Assembly: GCA_003612405.1 (NCBI GenBank)
Contig: RAYR01000004.1
Coordinates: forward strand, 1 to 64,000
Length of the DNA: 64,000 bases
Source of the DNA: a bacterium 0.1xD8-71
GTDB lineage: Bacteria > Bacillota > Clostridia > Lachnospirales > Lachnospiraceae
Direction: 5' to 3'
Shown here: positions 34,514 through 44,728 of the stretch, one piece after another
How positions within the stretch are numbered: position 1 is the stretch's first letter
How the letters are laid out: each line of letters opens with the position of its first letter
Notes under the pieces: model-generated
The model's database searches: none
The model's input: only the letters and a program-made list of their open reading frames with translations
Told to the model about the DNA's origin: nothing
Position numbers and translations under genes: made by a program

Positions 34514-35557
34514 ATGACCAGTTCACGAAAGAACATTCTGATTTTTGTAATAACGGGTGTTATACTTGCTTTGATACTTCTGCTAACCTATTTATTCGGC
34601 AGAGTTCCCATGAATGATGAATATACAAGCGGCAATACCGCCGGAAACCTGAACAACGGCGGATATTTCTGCGAGGCGGACGGGCGGGTATATTTCGCCA
34701 ATGCCTATGATAACAACGCACTCTACTCCATGAATCCCGATGAAACAGACATGAAGAAACTTAACAGTAACTCCGTCTCCTCCATCAACGCTGCGGGCAA
34801 ATATCTCTATTATGCCATGACCAGCGGTTCCGGCGGCTCCGGCGGGGACGGTCTGGGATACCTGCGCAAGACTTCCGGTATCTACAGAAGCAACTTGAAA
34901 GGCAAGTCCGTTGTCAGTCTGGACCGATGCCATATCGTCAGCATGCAGCTGTGCGGCAACTACCTGTACTATGAAAAATATGATAACGATACCGGCACTT
35001 CTTTAGACAAGATACTGATCAATAAGAAAGATAAACAGACCGTGGCAAACGAAATCATCAACCCGAACTGCTACTTAAACGGCAAGATTTATTATCAGGG
35101 CACTGCCAAGGATCATTATCTGCATGCCCTGGATATCTCAACCGATACCGACAGTGTGGTATGGAAGGGCAATGTCTGGAACCCCATTGTACAGGACGGC
35201 TATGTCTACTATATGGACGTATCGGAGAATTATCGTCTCTGCCGCTACTCTCTGTCCGCAGACACAGTGGAAGTGCTGACCAACGAACGTATTGACATGT
35301 TCAACGTCTACGGAACCTACATTTATTATCAGGTCAGTTCCGCAGATGCCCCTGCACTCAAACGGATGATGATCGACGGCAGTGCACAGGAAACTGTGCA
35401 GGAAGGCGTGTTCCAGAATATTAACATCACTTCCAGCTATGTATACTTTAACGGCTTTAATCAGGCGGTTCCCGTCTACAAGACCAGTACTTTCGGACCT
35501 GTCAATGTGACCACTTTTGATGCTGCCAAACAGGCGGCTGTCGAAAATATAGGCTGA
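34514..35557 (+). CDS. DUF5050-type membrane-anchored propeller protein
   Basis: 347 residues. Single N-terminal membrane helix (ILIFVITGVILALILLLTYLF, split at about 10-30), then an extracellular domain of repeated YxxD/N blades, for example GGYFCEADGRVYFAN, YDNNALYSMNPDETD, GYVYYMDVSENYRLCRYS and GTYIYYQVSSADAPALKRM. Such repeats form a beta-propeller in DUF5050 proteins. RBS GGGGGATGAGG. The monocistronic unit is closed by a perfect terminator immediately after the stop. Function unknown; surface-exposed binding or sensing is plausible. Confidence 0.8.
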   Translation: MTSSRKNILIFVITGVILALILLLTYLFGRVPMNDEYTSGNTAGNLNNGGYFCEADGRVYFANAYDNNALYSMNPDETDMKKLNSNSVSSINAAGKYLYYAMTSGSGGSGGDGLGYLRKTSGIYRSNLKGKSVVSLDRCHIVSMQLCGNYLYYEKYDNDTGTSLDKILINKKDKQTVANEIINPNCYLNGKIYYQGTAKDHYLHALDISTDTDSVVWKGNVWNPIVQDGYVYYMDVSENYRLCRYSLSADTVEVLTNERIDMFNVYGTYIYYQVSSADAPALKRMMIDGSAQETVQEGVFQNINITSSYVYFNGFNQAVPVYKTSTFGPVNVTTFDAAKQAAVENIG

Positions 35558-35580
35558 CACCAATGGTGTCAGCCCTTTTT
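35552..35580. terminator. intrinsic terminator between DUF5050 and fol genes
   Basis: Ten-bp perfect stem GGCTGACACC/GGTGTCAGCC with loop AAT, followed by CTTTTT on the plus strand. It overlaps the DUF5050 stop codon and touches the stop of the convergent folBK gene. Confidence 0.9.
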
Positions 35581-36424
35581 ATTTTCCGGATATCACATGT
35601 TTCTCTCCCTTTTGTCTCACATCCTCATACATCTGTAAAACAGACTTGTCCAGAACCGGATGCCTTTCATAGGGAGCAATCTGTGCAAGAGGTTTCAAAA
35701 CAAAATCCCGATTGGCCATATCCTTATGGGGAATGGTAAGTTCCTCCGTATCCATCACACAGCCTTCATATAGAAGAATATCCAGATCTAATGTTCTGGG
35801 GCCCCAGTGTACCACTCGTTCCCTGCCCTGGCTTTTCTCAATTTCATGAATCCTCTCTAACAGCTCTTCCGGCGTGTAGAGCGTATCCAGTGCTATCACT
35901 CCGTTTAGAAAGTCTTCCTGCTCCACGCCTCCGTATGCTGTCGTCTCCATCCACTCTGAAACACGCGCCACATTGCATCTGTGATCCTTTCTAAAACACG
36001 CCACCGCATGATTTAAACAGGCCTCCCGATCCCCCATATTGGAGCCGCAGGCTATGTAGGTGCGCCGCCATCCTCTGGTAATCCTCACCGAAACCGACTG
36101 AAACGGAAACGGAATCGGTGCCTCCGGTTTCCTGACCTCCAGGGTAACTCTCTTAATATGCGTGAATGTAAGAAGAAGCGCCTCCGCCGCTCTCTCTGCC
36201 GCCGTCTCGATCAGTTTATAGGTATGCTCTGTCAGAAAGGAATGTAGGAACCGGCAGACATCCCCGTAGTTGGTGGACAAATTCAGATCATCCATCACCC
36301 CTGCTCTCCTGGTATCTGTCTCAAGTTCTGCATTGATATAAAAGTTCTGTCCGATCTCGTTCTCCTTGGGATACACCCCATGATGAGCATATATCTGCAA
36401 ATCCTCTATAATAATCTTATCCAT
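35579..36424 (-). CDS. folBK: dihydroneopterin aldolase / HPPK fusion
   Basis: Two consecutive folate steps in one chain of 281 residues: dihydroneopterin aldolase (residues 1-115: MDKIIIEDLQIYAHHGVYP, TNYGDVCRFL) and 6-hydroxymethyl-dihydropterin pyrophosphokinase (from about 120: YIACGSNMGDREACL, RVVHWGPRTLDLDILLY, IPHKDMANRDFVLKPL). ATG 36424 is preceded by GAGGAAAG; a TTG at 36439 overlaps the folP stop. Last gene of the folC-folE-folP-folBK unit, and it ends at a shared terminator. Confidence 0.95.
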   Translation of the reverse strand: MDKIIIEDLQIYAHHGVYPKENEIGQNFYINAELETDTRRAGVMDDLNLSTNYGDVCRFLHSFLTEHTYKLIETAAERAAEALLLTFTHIKRVTLEVRKPEAPIPFPFQSVSVRITRGWRRTYIACGSNMGDREACLNHAVACFRKDHRCNVARVSEWMETTAYGGVEQEDFLNGVIALDTLYTPEELLERIHEIEKSQGRERVVHWGPRTLDLDILLYEGCVMDTEELTIPHKDMANRDFVLKPLAQIAPYERHPVLDKSVLQMYEDVRQKGEKHVISGK

Positions 36425-36435
36425 GATCTCTTTCC

Positions 36436-37251
36436 TCAATGTCTGTAACCATCCCGGATTGCCTCTGTCATCTTGACAGCACGCACATTTTCCTTTATGT
36501 CATGCACACGGATAAACATCACGCCTTTTTTTACTCCATATACCGTAGTCACTAAAGTACCTTCCACCCGCTCTGTCACGGGCAGATCCAACCCCATCCC
36601 GATCACAGATTTGCGGCTTGCACCCAAAAGCAGCGGATATCCCAGGGAGTGGAAATTCTGGATTTTATCGATGACTTCCAGATTATTCTCATAGGTCTTG
36701 CCAAATCCCACGCCCGGATCAATGATAATACTGTCATCCGCAATGCCCGCCTTATGGGCAATCTCAAGAGAGGCCTCCAGATCCCAGAGTATTTCTTCTA
36801 TCAGATTGTTATACTCCGGCTTGCTGCGGTTATGCGTCAGGCAGCATGGAATCTGTGCCTTTGCGATAACTCCTGCCAGTTTCTCATCATATTTCAATCC
36901 CCAGATATCATTGATCATATCTGCACCTGCAACAATACCTACCCTGGCCACTTCTGCCTTATAAGTGTCCAGGGAAACCGGTATGTTAAATCTCTTTTTA
37001 ATATTTTCAATTACTGGTGCAACCCTGTCAATTTCCTCCTGCTCCGATATCATCTTATAACCGGGCCTGGTAGACTCTCCCCCCACATCGACAATATCCA
37101 TTCCCTGGCTAATCATCTCTTCCACATGGAATAATGCCTTATCCAAAGCATTGTATTTTCCACCGTCATAAAAAGAATCAGGTGTTATGTTAAGAATCCC
37201 CATCACATAGGTATGTCCTTTTGTCCTAAAGTCCCTCTGTCCAATCCTCAT
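36436..37251 (-). CDS. folP: dihydropteroate synthase
   Basis: Joins hydroxymethyl-dihydropterin pyrophosphate to p-aminobenzoate; the sulfonamide target. 271 residues from MRIGQRDF, where GGAGG is eight bases upstream (ATGs at 37257 and 37287 are weaker). Motifs: [51 protein letters not shown] and [11 protein letters not shown]. The gene overlaps the end of folE by 26 bases, consistent with coupled translation. Confidence 0.96.
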   Translation of the reverse strand: MRIGQRDFRTKGHTYVMGILNITPDSFYDGGKYNALDKALFHVEEMISQGMDIVDVGGESTRPGYKMISEQEEIDRVAPVIENIKKRFNIPVSLDTYKAEVARVGIVAGADMINDIWGLKYDEKLAGVIAKAQIPCCLTHNRSKPEYNNLIEEILWDLEASLEIAHKAGIADDSIIIDPGVGFGKTYENNLEVIDKIQNFHSLGYPLLLGASRKSVIGMGLDLPVTERVEGTLVTTVYGVKKGVMFIRVHDIKENVRAVKMTEAIRDGYRH

Positions 37252-37825
37252 TCCCATTTCCTCCTTCTTGCTGTTGTTGTATTTCAAAGAAGAGTCTCTG
37301 CCACTTTGGATCCTCCTGGAAACAGCCTCGTGAAGCCACGGTCACAGTCTTACTGCCCGGTTTCTTCACCCCCCTCATGGTCATACACATATGCTCGGCC
37401 TCCAGCATCACCATCGCACCCTGGGGATGCAGATGCTGCATGATGGCATCCACAATCTGTATGGTCATCTGTTCCTGAATCTGCGGCCTTCTGGCAAACA
37501 CTTCCACCGTTCTTGCCAGTTTGCTGAGTCCCACCACTCTGCCGGCGGGCAGATAGGCAATATGTGCCCTGCCGTAAAAGGGCATCAGATGATGCTCGCA
37601 AACAGAATAAAACGTGATATCTTTGACCACCACAATCTCATTACTGTCAACAGGAAATGTCTTGGATAAATGGTCTGCGGCATCTTCCTCCATCCCCGCA
37701 AAAATCTCGCCATACATACGGGCGATTCTGTCCGGCGTCTCCCGCAGGCCCTCCCGGCCTGCATCCTCTCCGATTCCTTCCAATAACAATTTCACTGCCT
37801 CTTTAATTTTGTTCTGATCTACCAT
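37226..37825 (-). CDS. folE: GTP cyclohydrolase I
   Basis: Opens the pathway by turning GTP into dihydroneopterin triphosphate. 199 residues with the zinc and catalytic motifs [12 protein letters not shown] and [14 protein letters not shown], plus [24 protein letters not shown] before the ATG. It overlaps folC (23 bases) upstream and folP downstream. The Gln/Gly-rich last 20 residues are an extra tail. Confidence 0.96.
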   Translation of the reverse strand: MVDQNKIKEAVKLLLEGIGEDAGREGLRETPDRIARMYGEIFAGMEEDAADHLSKTFPVDSNEIVVVKDITFYSVCEHHLMPFYGRAHIAYLPAGRVVGLSKLARTVEVFARRPQIQEQMTIQIVDAIMQHLHPQGAMVMLEAEHMCMTMRGVKKPGSKTVTVASRGCFQEDPKWQRLFFEIQQQQEGGNGNEDWTEGL

Positions 37826-39134
37826 GAGAATCTCTCCTGATCGTATCTCTATGTTCTACTATATTCATCAGTTCTCCCAGGTAAGATAAGGAACCAAAAG
37901 CAATGATTACCGTCTCCTTATCCCCGCCCGCAAGAAGATAGGCGATTTCCACCGCCTCCTGTACACTGTCTGCCACCGTCACACTGTCATGATACTCCTT
38001 TACTGCCTGCGCCAGCTCATAAGCAGGCAATGCCCTTTCCCTGACAGGCGGCGTCACGGTGATGATATGCTCCGCCAGCTCAAAGGTGTTACGGATTACT
38101 TTATCATACTCTTTATCCCGCAGCATCCCCATAATAAAGAGAATCCGCCTGTCGGCATAATAAAAGCGGATGCTCTCCGAAAGCCTCCTGGAGGCATCCT
38201 CATTGTGCGCCCCGTCAATAACAAAGAGCGGCTTCTTCCCGATCACCTGGAAACGTCCCGGCCATCTGGTCTGCATGAGCCCTTCCCGCAGCTTCTCCTC
38301 CGACACCGGAAAACCGCATCTGCCCAACATCGTAAGCGTCTCCACTGCCACCACCGCATTTTCAATCTGGAACTGTCCCATCATCGTGATTTCCAGATTT
38401 TTATATTTCTCATAACTGAAATGCTGTTTCGCGGTACCGCTCTTCACATTCTTTGCCTTACCGACATCCGCCGTAAAGAACTTCGCCTTACGCAAAAGCG
38501 CCGCCTGCCGCAGTACTTTCATAACCTCCGGAGGCTGCTTTGCAGATATTACATAACACTTGTTCTTGATGATTCCGGCCTTGGCCAGGGCAATCTGCTC
38601 CAGGGAATCTCCCAGGATTTCCATATGATCCATGCTGATGGAAGCAAAAACCGCCGCCACCGTAGTCATGATCACATTGGTAGCATCAAGAGATCCCCCC
38701 AGTCCTGTCTCCAGAACCACCAGATCACATTCTTTATCCAGAAAATACAAAAAAGCCACTGCCGTTTCCACTTCAAAAAGTGTAGGATGAGCCATCCCTT
38801 CCCCGGCCATGGCTTCTGCCGCTTCTTTTACAGGTTCCAGATACTTACACAGGCCTGACTGGGTAATCATCCTGCCATCTATCTGAAACCGCTCCCGATA
38901 GTCTGTCACCGTAGGGGAAATGTAGCGTCCCACCTTATACCCGGCCGTCTGTAACACTGTAGAAATATAGGAGAGTACAGAACCCTTGCCGTTGGTACCG
39001 GCAACATGCACGAACTTAAGACGATCCTGCGGATTGCCAAGACGTCCGCATAAAACGCGCATGGTCTCAAGCCCCATGACACTGCCCAGAGGCTTCAGTT
39101 CTTCAATATAGTCCATGGCTTCTCTATAGTTCAT
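37803..39134 (-). CDS. folC: folylpolyglutamate / dihydrofolate synthase
   Basis: Adds glutamate to dihydropteroate and reduced folates. 443 residues, Mur-ligase-type: P-loop [14 protein letters not shown] near residue 45, [27 protein letters not shown], and the C-terminal part with [12 protein letters not shown] and [13 protein letters not shown]. First gene of the folate unit; the start at 39134 lies 40 bases from the divergent gene start region. Confidence 0.94.
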   Translation of the reverse strand: MNYREAMDYIEELKPLGSVMGLETMRVLCGRLGNPQDRLKFVHVAGTNGKGSVLSYISTVLQTAGYKVGRYISPTVTDYRERFQIDGRMITQSGLCKYLEPVKEAAEAMAGEGMAHPTLFEVETAVAFLYFLDKECDLVVLETGLGGSLDATNVIMTTVAAVFASISMDHMEILGDSLEQIALAKAGIIKNKCYVISAKQPPEVMKVLRQAALLRKAKFFTADVGKAKNVKSGTAKQHFSYEKYKNLEITMMGQFQIENAVVAVETLTMLGRCGFPVSEEKLREGLMQTRWPGRFQVIGKKPLFVIDGAHNEDASRRLSESIRFYYADRRILFIMGMLRDKEYDKVIRNTFELAEHIITVTPPVRERALPAYELAQAVKEYHDSVTVADSVQEAVEIAYLLAGGDKETVIIAFGSLSYLGELMNIVEHRDTIRRDSHGRSEQN

Positions 39135-39212
39135 GTGCTCTCCTTTCCCGTGTACTTCCTATCCATCTGACAGGCAATGTATAATGCTCCCATTTCCGTC
39201 CATACTGTAACT

Positions 39213-39626
39213 ATGAAAAAACTAATTCACAACTTCATACACTGTGGACTGCTGGGATGGTTTCTGGAAATCATCTTCACAGCCTTTCACGCTTTCCGCA
39301 GAAGGGACATGAAGCTGCCGGGTGCTACCTCCCTGTGGATGTTTCCCATCTACGGGATGGCTTCCTTTCTTGCGCCCGTCTGCCGGATTCTGCGTAACTG
39401 CCCCTTAATTATCCGCGGACTTACCTACACCGGACTGATCTTCACCGGTGAATTTCTCACCGGCATATGGCTCAACCGGCGTGAACTGTGCCCCTGGAAC
39501 TACGAGCGCTCCCGCTGGAACCTGGCCAAGGTTGTCCGTCTGGACTACGCTCCCATCTGGTTTGCCGCCGGTCTTCTGTTTGAGCGGCTCCTGCGGGAAA
39601 ACGATGAAACCCTGCGCCCGGACTGA
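39213..39626 (+). CDS. CmpB-type putative ABC-transporter permease (membrane protein)
   Basis: 137 residues from MKKLIHNFIHCG. Three or four membrane segments (LLGWFLEIIFTAF, SLWMFPIYGMASFLAPV, LTYTGLIFTGEFLTGIWL). The pattern WFLEI...SLWMFPIYG...EFLTG...WNY matches the family annotated as putative ABC-transporter type IV/CmpB. The ATG at 39213 is preferred because TATAAT at 39179-39184 overlaps the first in-frame ATG region; the ribosome binding site is weak. No transport partner is adjacent, so the transporter name is formal. Confidence 0.65.
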   Translation: MKKLIHNFIHCGLLGWFLEIIFTAFHAFRRRDMKLPGATSLWMFPIYGMASFLAPVCRILRNCPLIIRGLTYTGLIFTGEFLTGIWLNRRELCPWNYERSRWNLAKVVRLDYAPIWFAAGLLFERLLRENDETLRPD

Positions 39627-39635
39627 CCAGGATAT

Positions 39636-40085
39636 TTACATCTCATCAATATCATCCGCATCGATATTCAAAGTATTTAAAGTGCGCCTCTTTCTTCTGG
39701 CCTCCTCTGATGTATGCAGGATATAATTCTTGATCTCCTTGGCGTGTTTGATATGTTCCAGGAAAAGCTGTGGATGCGTGTTATCTCCCGTAAAACATGC
39801 CACTGTCCCCAGACCGAAAATCCGCTCTCCCAGGCTGGTTCTCAATTCCACATCCTGTATTTTATATAAATAACAGTCGTTCTCTGTCGTGTTGAAAATT
39901 CCCGCATTGATCGTAACCACCTGTTCATTTACGGTATATTTGGTAAAGGTAAAAGGCAGACCAAAGAATACCCACCGTTTACGCTCCACATACGTTTCAG
40001 GCGCATCCTTTGCACCCTCTTCTTCTCTTACATCTGCTTCCGGGCCTTGCTGTATCCCTCGTTCTTCCGCCCTTTTTTCTTCCAT
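39636..40085 (-). CDS. bacterial PH-domain protein
   Basis: 149 residues. A charged N-terminal 35 residues precede a PH-like beta domain: FFGLPFTFTKYTVNEQVVTI, IFNTTENDCYLYKIQDVELRTS, and GLGTVACFTGDNTHPQLFLEHIKHAKEI, here listed in pieces. The end is a charged helix with TLNIDADDIDEM. Such bPH proteins lack a clear biochemical role. RBS GGAG before the ATG. It converges with the CmpB-like gene, nine bases apart. Confidence 0.7.
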   Translation of the reverse strand: MEEKRAEERGIQQGPEADVREEEGAKDAPETYVERKRWVFFGLPFTFTKYTVNEQVVTINAGIFNTTENDCYLYKIQDVELRTSLGERIFGLGTVACFTGDNTHPQLFLEHIKHAKEIKNYILHTSEEARRKRRTLNTLNIDADDIDEM

Positions 40086-40312
40086 TTACGATTCTCCTTC
40101 CCATATCCTGTATCCCGTTTACCGGGCTGTATGTTCCCTGTCTACTATATCATACCCCACCTTATTTCACAAGTTTTGCCAACAAAACAGCACCGGATTC
40201 TTCTTGATAAAATATCCGCTCCTCCACTTGAAACGCCCCTGCCTTTGTGATATGATATACAAAATATAGCTGTTATCAGTTTTATCACCACATCATAAGG
40301 AGGGAACAGACA

Positions 40313-40855
40313 ATGACCGCAAAAGATTGTATCCTTGGGCGCAGAAGTATCCGCAAATTCAAAGCAGATGCCGTCTCTCATGAGCTGCTTTCGGAAATCG
40401 TCGAAACAGCTTCTTACGCTCCCAGTTGGAAACATACACAGATTACCCGTTATATTGCAGTAGAAGGCGCCCTGAAAGACCGGATTGCAAGAGAATGTAC
40501 TACAATGTATCCCCCCAATGGTGATATCATTGCTGCCGCTCCCGTTCTGATGGCGGTGACCATCATCAAAAACCGCAGCGGTTACGAACGTGACGGCTCT
40601 TTCAGCACTCCCCGCGGTGATGGCTGGCAGATGTATGATGCCGGCATTGCATCCCAGTGTCTGTGCCTTGCAGCCTATGAAAAAGGCCTTGGTTCCGTTA
40701 TTCTTGGACTCTTTGACCAGAGTGCGGCAGAGTCCTTATTAGAGCTTCCCGAAGACAGAGAACTGGTAGCGCTCATTCCTGTGGGTTATCCCGATGAAAC
40801 ACCTGCTGTTCCCAGAAGAAAGCCCGTGGAGGAATTACTCTCCTATCAATCATAA
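40313..40855 (+). CDS. nitroreductase-family flavoprotein
   Basis: 180-residue FMN-dependent oxidoreductase. N-terminal [15 protein letters not shown] is the typical FMN-phosphate-binding Arg motif; [12 protein letters not shown] and [22 protein letters not shown] are the conserved core, and [10 protein letters not shown] is near the C-terminus. RBS AAGGAGG. Substrate unknown. It is followed by a terminator-like hairpin and pyrB on the same strand. Confidence 0.9.
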   Translation: MTAKDCILGRRSIRKFKADAVSHELLSEIVETASYAPSWKHTQITRYIAVEGALKDRIARECTTMYPPNGDIIAAAPVLMAVTIIKNRSGYERDGSFSTPRGDGWQMYDAGIASQCLCLAAYEKGLGSVILGLFDQSAAESLLELPEDRELVALIPVGYPDETPAVPRRKPVEELLSYQS

Positions 40856-40862
40856 GCAATCC

Positions 40863-40895
40863 AAATAGAAGAGAATCATTCTCTTCTATTTTTTT
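40863..40895 (+). terminator. terminator or attenuator hairpin before pyrB
   Basis: A perfect 13-bp stem, AAATAGAAGAGAA paired with TTCTCTTCTATTT, around the loop TCA, ending in a run of seven T. The pyrB ATG is only 25 bases further, leaving no room for a separate full promoter after the hairpin; a TATAAC at 40902 would start transcription at the ribosome binding site. Confidence 0.8.
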
Positions 40896-40920
40896 AGACA
40901 TTATAACAAAGGAGATTTGT

Positions 40921-41835
40921 ATGAGACATTTAATGAATCCGCTTGATTTTACCGTGGAGGAACTGGACCAGCTCTTTGACCTGGCAAACGCCATAGAGGC
41001 TGATCCTGCTAAGTACGCCCATGCCTGTGAGGGCCGGAAACTGGCCACCTGCTTCTATGAGCCCAGCACACGCACCCGCCTCAGTTTCGAGGCTGCCATG
41101 CTCAATCTGGGAGGCCAGGTACTGGGATTTTCAGACGCAGCTTCCTCCTCCGCCACCAAAGGTGAGAGCGTATCGGACACCATCCGCATCGTTTCCTGTT
41201 ATGCCGATATCTGCGCCATGCGCCATCCCAAAGAAGGAGCGCCGATGGTAGCAGCCAGCCGTTCCGGTATCCCCGTAATCAATGCCGGAGACGGCGGACA
41301 CCAGCACCCTACCCAGACCCTGACAGATCTGCTCACAATCCGTTCCCTGAAAGGACGGTTAGGCAGCTTTACCATAGGACTCTGCGGCGACCTGAAGTTT
41401 GGCCGCACCGTTCATTCCCTGATCAATGCCCTGATCAGATATCCGGATATTCACTTCATCTTCATTTCCCCGCCGGAATTAAAGGTTCCCGACTATATCA
41501 CGGACATGCTGACAGAACGCAAGATCTCCTACCAGGAGGTAATCCGTTTAGAGGATTGTATGCCCGACCTGGATCTCCTCTACATGACCAGGGTACAGAA
41601 AGAACGTTTCTTCAATGAAGAAGACTATGTACGCTTGAAGGACTTCTATATTCTGGACAAAAACAAGCTGTCCGCTGCCAGAGAGGACATGCTGGTACTG
41701 CATCCGCTTCCCCGGGTCAACGAAATCTCCGTGGAGGTGGACGATGATCCCCGGGCTGTCTATTTTAAACAGGCACAGTATGGGGTCTATGTACGGATGG
41801 CGTTGATTCTCACCCTATTGGGAATCGAAGTATAG
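40921..41835 (+). CDS. pyrB: aspartate carbamoyltransferase catalytic chain
   Basis: Condenses carbamoyl phosphate and aspartate in pyrimidine synthesis. 304 residues with the carbamoyl-phosphate motif [26 protein letters not shown], the [14 protein letters not shown] loop, [15 protein letters not shown] and [19 protein letters not shown]. The adjacent pyrI makes an E. coli-like catalytic/regulatory holoenzyme likely. Transcription probably comes through the upstream hairpin, allowing attenuation control. Confidence 0.97.
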   Translation: MRHLMNPLDFTVEELDQLFDLANAIEADPAKYAHACEGRKLATCFYEPSTRTRLSFEAAMLNLGGQVLGFSDAASSSATKGESVSDTIRIVSCYADICAMRHPKEGAPMVAASRSGIPVINAGDGGHQHPTQTLTDLLTIRSLKGRLGSFTIGLCGDLKFGRTVHSLINALIRYPDIHFIFISPPELKVPDYITDMLTERKISYQEVIRLEDCMPDLDLLYMTRVQKERFFNEEDYVRLKDFYILDKNKLSAAREDMLVLHPLPRVNEISVEVDDDPRAVYFKQAQYGVYVRMALILTLLGIEV

Positions 41836-41847
41836 AAAGGAGCTATT

Positions 41848-42288
41848 ATGTTAAATGTAGGAAAAATTGAGGAGGGCTTCGTACTCGATCACATAGAGGC
41901 CGGCAAGAGTCTGTCCATTTACCACCATCTGAAACTGGATAAACTGGACTGCACGGTGGCCATTATCAAGAACGCAAGAAGCAATAAAATGGGCAAGAAA
42001 GATATTTTGAAAGTGGAATGTGACATCAACACCCTGAATCTGGATATCCTGGCTGTAATCGACCACAACATCACTGTCAACGTGATCAAGGACGGGGAAA
42101 TCGTGGATAAAAAGGTGCTGGTACTCCCCCGGGAGATCCACAACGTCATCAAATGCAGGAATCCCCGCTGTATCACCTCCATCGAACAGGAACTTCCCCA
42201 TATCTTTGTCCTGGCTGATGAGGAGAAGGAAATCTACCGCTGTAAATACTGTGAAGAAAAGGCCAGCCAGTCCGCCATACAGTGGTAA
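41848..42288 (+). CDS. pyrI: aspartate carbamoyltransferase regulatory chain
   Basis: 146-residue allosteric subunit that binds nucleotide effectors. N-terminal domain: LNVGKIEEGFVLDHI and GKSLSIYHHL; zinc domain with the four Cys in CRNPRCI and YRCKYCEEK. Twelve bases after pyrB, with RBS AAAGGAG. The four-Cys zinc site that contacts PyrB is intact. Confidence 0.96.
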   Translation: MLNVGKIEEGFVLDHIEAGKSLSIYHHLKLDKLDCTVAIIKNARSNKMGKKDILKVECDINTLNLDILAVIDHNITVNVIKDGEIVDKKVLVLPREIHNVIKCRNPRCITSIEQELPHIFVLADEEKEIYRCKYCEEKASQSAIQW

Positions 42289-42347
42289 TCGGATTGCCGG
42301 TCAGCCTCAACAGATACTAACACAATTATCTATAACACATCACGAAA

Positions 42348-42393
42348 AAGGAGCCCTTGGCATAGTCATATAACCATGCCAAAGGCTCCTTAT
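42348..42393. terminator. terminator between pyrI and pnp
   Basis: Arms AAGGAGCC-TTGGCAT and ATGCCAA-GGCTCCTT pair with one mismatch. The T-run is stronger on the minus strand (TTTTT), so it best serves pnp, but the plus strand can use it too for pyrBI. Confidence 0.8.
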
Positions 42394-42433
42394 TATAATC
42401 CTATATTGCGGGCGTCAATTCCCCTTCCGCTTA

Positions 42434-42478
42434 TCCGAGTTTGCGAAGCAAAACTCGCAAAGTTAATTCCGTAGGAAT
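42434..42478 (-). repeat. short hairpins after pnp
   Basis: On the minus strand AAATTCC-TAC-GGAATT and CGAGTTTTGC-TTC-GCAAACTCG follow the pnp stop directly. They lack T-runs and may protect the mRNA 3' end; the strong terminator lies further downstream. Confidence 0.45.
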
Positions 42479-44569
42479 TTACTTTTGTGCCACATCCTTC
42501 ATGGAGAAACTGATTCTGCCCATCTTATCTTTGCCAAGGCATACCACTGTCACCTTGTCTCCCAGTGTGAGCACATCCTCTACATGGTTGATTCTCTCCC
42601 TGGCAATCTTAGAGATATGAACCATCCCCTCTTTGCCCGGTGCAAATTCGATGAAAGCGCCGAACTCCTTAATGCTGACTACCGTACCCTGGAAAATCTG
42701 TCCTTCCTCAAAGTCCGTGGTAATCAGTTTGATCATCTCCACTGCTTTATCCATCATCTCGTGATCTGTACCGCATACGGATACATTACCGTCATCTGTG
42801 ATATCAATCTTCACGCCGGTGCGGGCAATGATCTCATTGATGGTCTTGCCGCGCTGACCTACCACATCACCAATCTTGTCAGGATCAATCTGAATGGAGA
42901 TAATCTTCGGTGCATACTTGCCCACTTCCTTACGGGGTTCTGCAATCGCAGGTGTCATGCAGTTAGCCATGATAAATTCTCTGGCCTCACGGCATCTTGC
43001 AATAGCGCCTTCCACGATAGGCTTGGTCAGACCGTGAATCTTAATATCCATCTGGATTGCTGTAATACCCTCATGAGTACCTGTTACCTTAAAGTCCATA
43101 TCACCAAAGAAATCCTCAAGTCCCTGGATATCTGTCAGCAATACGAAATCATCATCCGTATCCCCTGTTACCAGACCACAGGAAATACCGGCTACCATCT
43201 TCTTGATCGGCACGCCTGCCGCCATCAGAGACATACAGGATGCACAGGTAGATGCCATAGATGTGGATCCGTTGGACTCAAAGGTCTCGGACACAGTTCT
43301 GATTGCATACGGGAACTCTTCCTCGGAAGGAAGTACCGGAAGCAGTGCTCTCTCCGCCAGTGCTCCATGACCGATTTCCCTTCTTCCCGGTCCCCTGCTT
43401 ACCTTGGTCTCACCCACAGAATAAGAAGGGAAATTATAATGATGCATATATCTCTTGCCTGTGATATTCTCATCTAAGCCGTCCACTTTCTGCATCTCAG
43501 ATAAAGGCGCCAGGGTACACACATTACAGATCTGTGTCTGTCCTCTGGTGAACATCGCGGAACCATGCACTCTGGGAATGATATCCACTTCTGCCGCCAG
43601 GGGTCTGATCTGGTCTAACGCACGGCCGTCAGGACGCTTGTGATCCTTTAAGATCATCTTGCGGACAGTCTTTTTCTGATACTGATAGACTGCCTCACCG
43701 AGCACTGCCAGATAATCCTCTTTCTCTGCAAATGCCTCTTCCAGTTTCGCCGTCACATTCTTGATATTTTCCTCGCGCACCTGCTTTTCATCCGTGAAGA
43801 CTGCCGTCTCCATCTCCTCAGGTGTTACAATCTTCTTCATCTCCTCAAACATCTCCTCGGGAACTGCACAGCTCTCGTAGGTATGTTTCGGCTTGCCAAC
43901 TTCCGCCACAATCTGATTGATAAAGGCAATCAATGTCTGGTTAATCTCATGTGCCTTGTAGATTGCCTCTAACACCTTGGCTTCCGGCACTTCGTTGGCA
44001 CCTGCCTCAATCATCATGACCTTCTCTGCCGTAGATGCCACCGTCATCTTCAGATCACCCTTGTCCCACTGCTCCTGGGAAGGGTTGACAATCAGCTCGC
44101 CATCCACCATACCCATCTGGGTCATTGCACAGGGACCTGCAAAGGGAATATCCGAAATACAGGTTGCAATGGCAGTACCGATCATGGCTACCAGTTCCGG
44201 ACGACATTCCGGATCCACGCTCATAACCATATTGTTAAGGGTCACATCATTACGGTAGTCCTTCGGGAAAAGAGGTCTCATAGGCCGGTCAATCACGCGG
44301 CTTGTCAGAATCGCGTTCTCGGAAGGCTTACCCTCTCTCTTGTTAAATCCGCCGGGAATCTTGCCGACAGAATAAAACTTCTCTTCATACTCCACACTGC
44401 AAGGGAAGAAATCAATTCCATCCCTGGGCTTATCGGAAGCCGTTGCCGTGGATAACACGGTGGTCTCCCCATACTGCATAAATGCGCAGCCGTTTGCCTG
44501 TTTGCCGACTCTGCCGATATCTACACGCAAGGTGCGCCCGGCAAGTTCCATGGTATAACTCTTGTACAT
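42479..44569 (-). CDS. pnp: polyribonucleotide nucleotidyltransferase
   Basis: 3'-5' phosphorolytic RNase. 696 residues: two RNase PH domains (RVGKQANGCAFMQYGETTVL; second with SFSVGETKVSRGPGRREIGHG, written in shorter form FPSYSVGETKVSRG), the linking helical region, KH domain (IGDVVGQRGKTINEII) and S1 domain (GTVVSIKEFGAFIEF, GMVHISKIARERI). It ends MKDVAQK. Downstream of rpsO in the usual firmicute order, with a terminator between them. Confidence 0.96.
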   Translation of the reverse strand: MYKSYTMELAGRTLRVDIGRVGKQANGCAFMQYGETTVLSTATASDKPRDGIDFFPCSVEYEEKFYSVGKIPGGFNKREGKPSENAILTSRVIDRPMRPLFPKDYRNDVTLNNMVMSVDPECRPELVAMIGTAIATCISDIPFAGPCAMTQMGMVDGELIVNPSQEQWDKGDLKMTVASTAEKVMMIEAGANEVPEAKVLEAIYKAHEINQTLIAFINQIVAEVGKPKHTYESCAVPEEMFEEMKKIVTPEEMETAVFTDEKQVREENIKNVTAKLEEAFAEKEDYLAVLGEAVYQYQKKTVRKMILKDHKRPDGRALDQIRPLAAEVDIIPRVHGSAMFTRGQTQICNVCTLAPLSEMQKVDGLDENITGKRYMHHYNFPSYSVGETKVSRGPGRREIGHGALAERALLPVLPSEEEFPYAIRTVSETFESNGSTSMASTCASCMSLMAAGVPIKKMVAGISCGLVTGDTDDDFVLLTDIQGLEDFFGDMDFKVTGTHEGITAIQMDIKIHGLTKPIVEGAIARCREAREFIMANCMTPAIAEPRKEVGKYAPKIISIQIDPDKIGDVVGQRGKTINEIIARTGVKIDITDDGNVSVCGTDHEMMDKAVEMIKLITTDFEEGQIFQGTVVSIKEFGAFIEFAPGKEGMVHISKIARERINHVEDVLTLGDKVTVVCLGKDKMGRISFSMKDVAQK

Positions 44570-44675
44570 AATCTTCTCTCCTTTTCCTCTCGCTTCCTCC
44601 TCCCGGCAGATCCTCCTCCCGCCGAAAGTACGCAGCCGTCCGGCCTGTAGTCAAACCGCTGCAAATATACACAGA

Positions 44676-44718
44676 AAAGCGGATTTAGGGTCGACCCTGC
44701 CAACCCTATCTCCGCTTT
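44676..44718 (-). terminator. intrinsic terminator after rpsO
   Basis: Minus-strand stem AAAGCGGA..TAGGGT with ACCCTA..TCCGCTTT, followed by TTTT. Ten bases after the rpsO stop; readthrough would reach pnp. Confidence 0.75.
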
Positions 44719-44728
44719 ATTGTCCATC

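Noticed and set aside
42485..43477. Open frame opposite pnp
   Set aside because: An antisense shadow of a conserved gene with no start signal.
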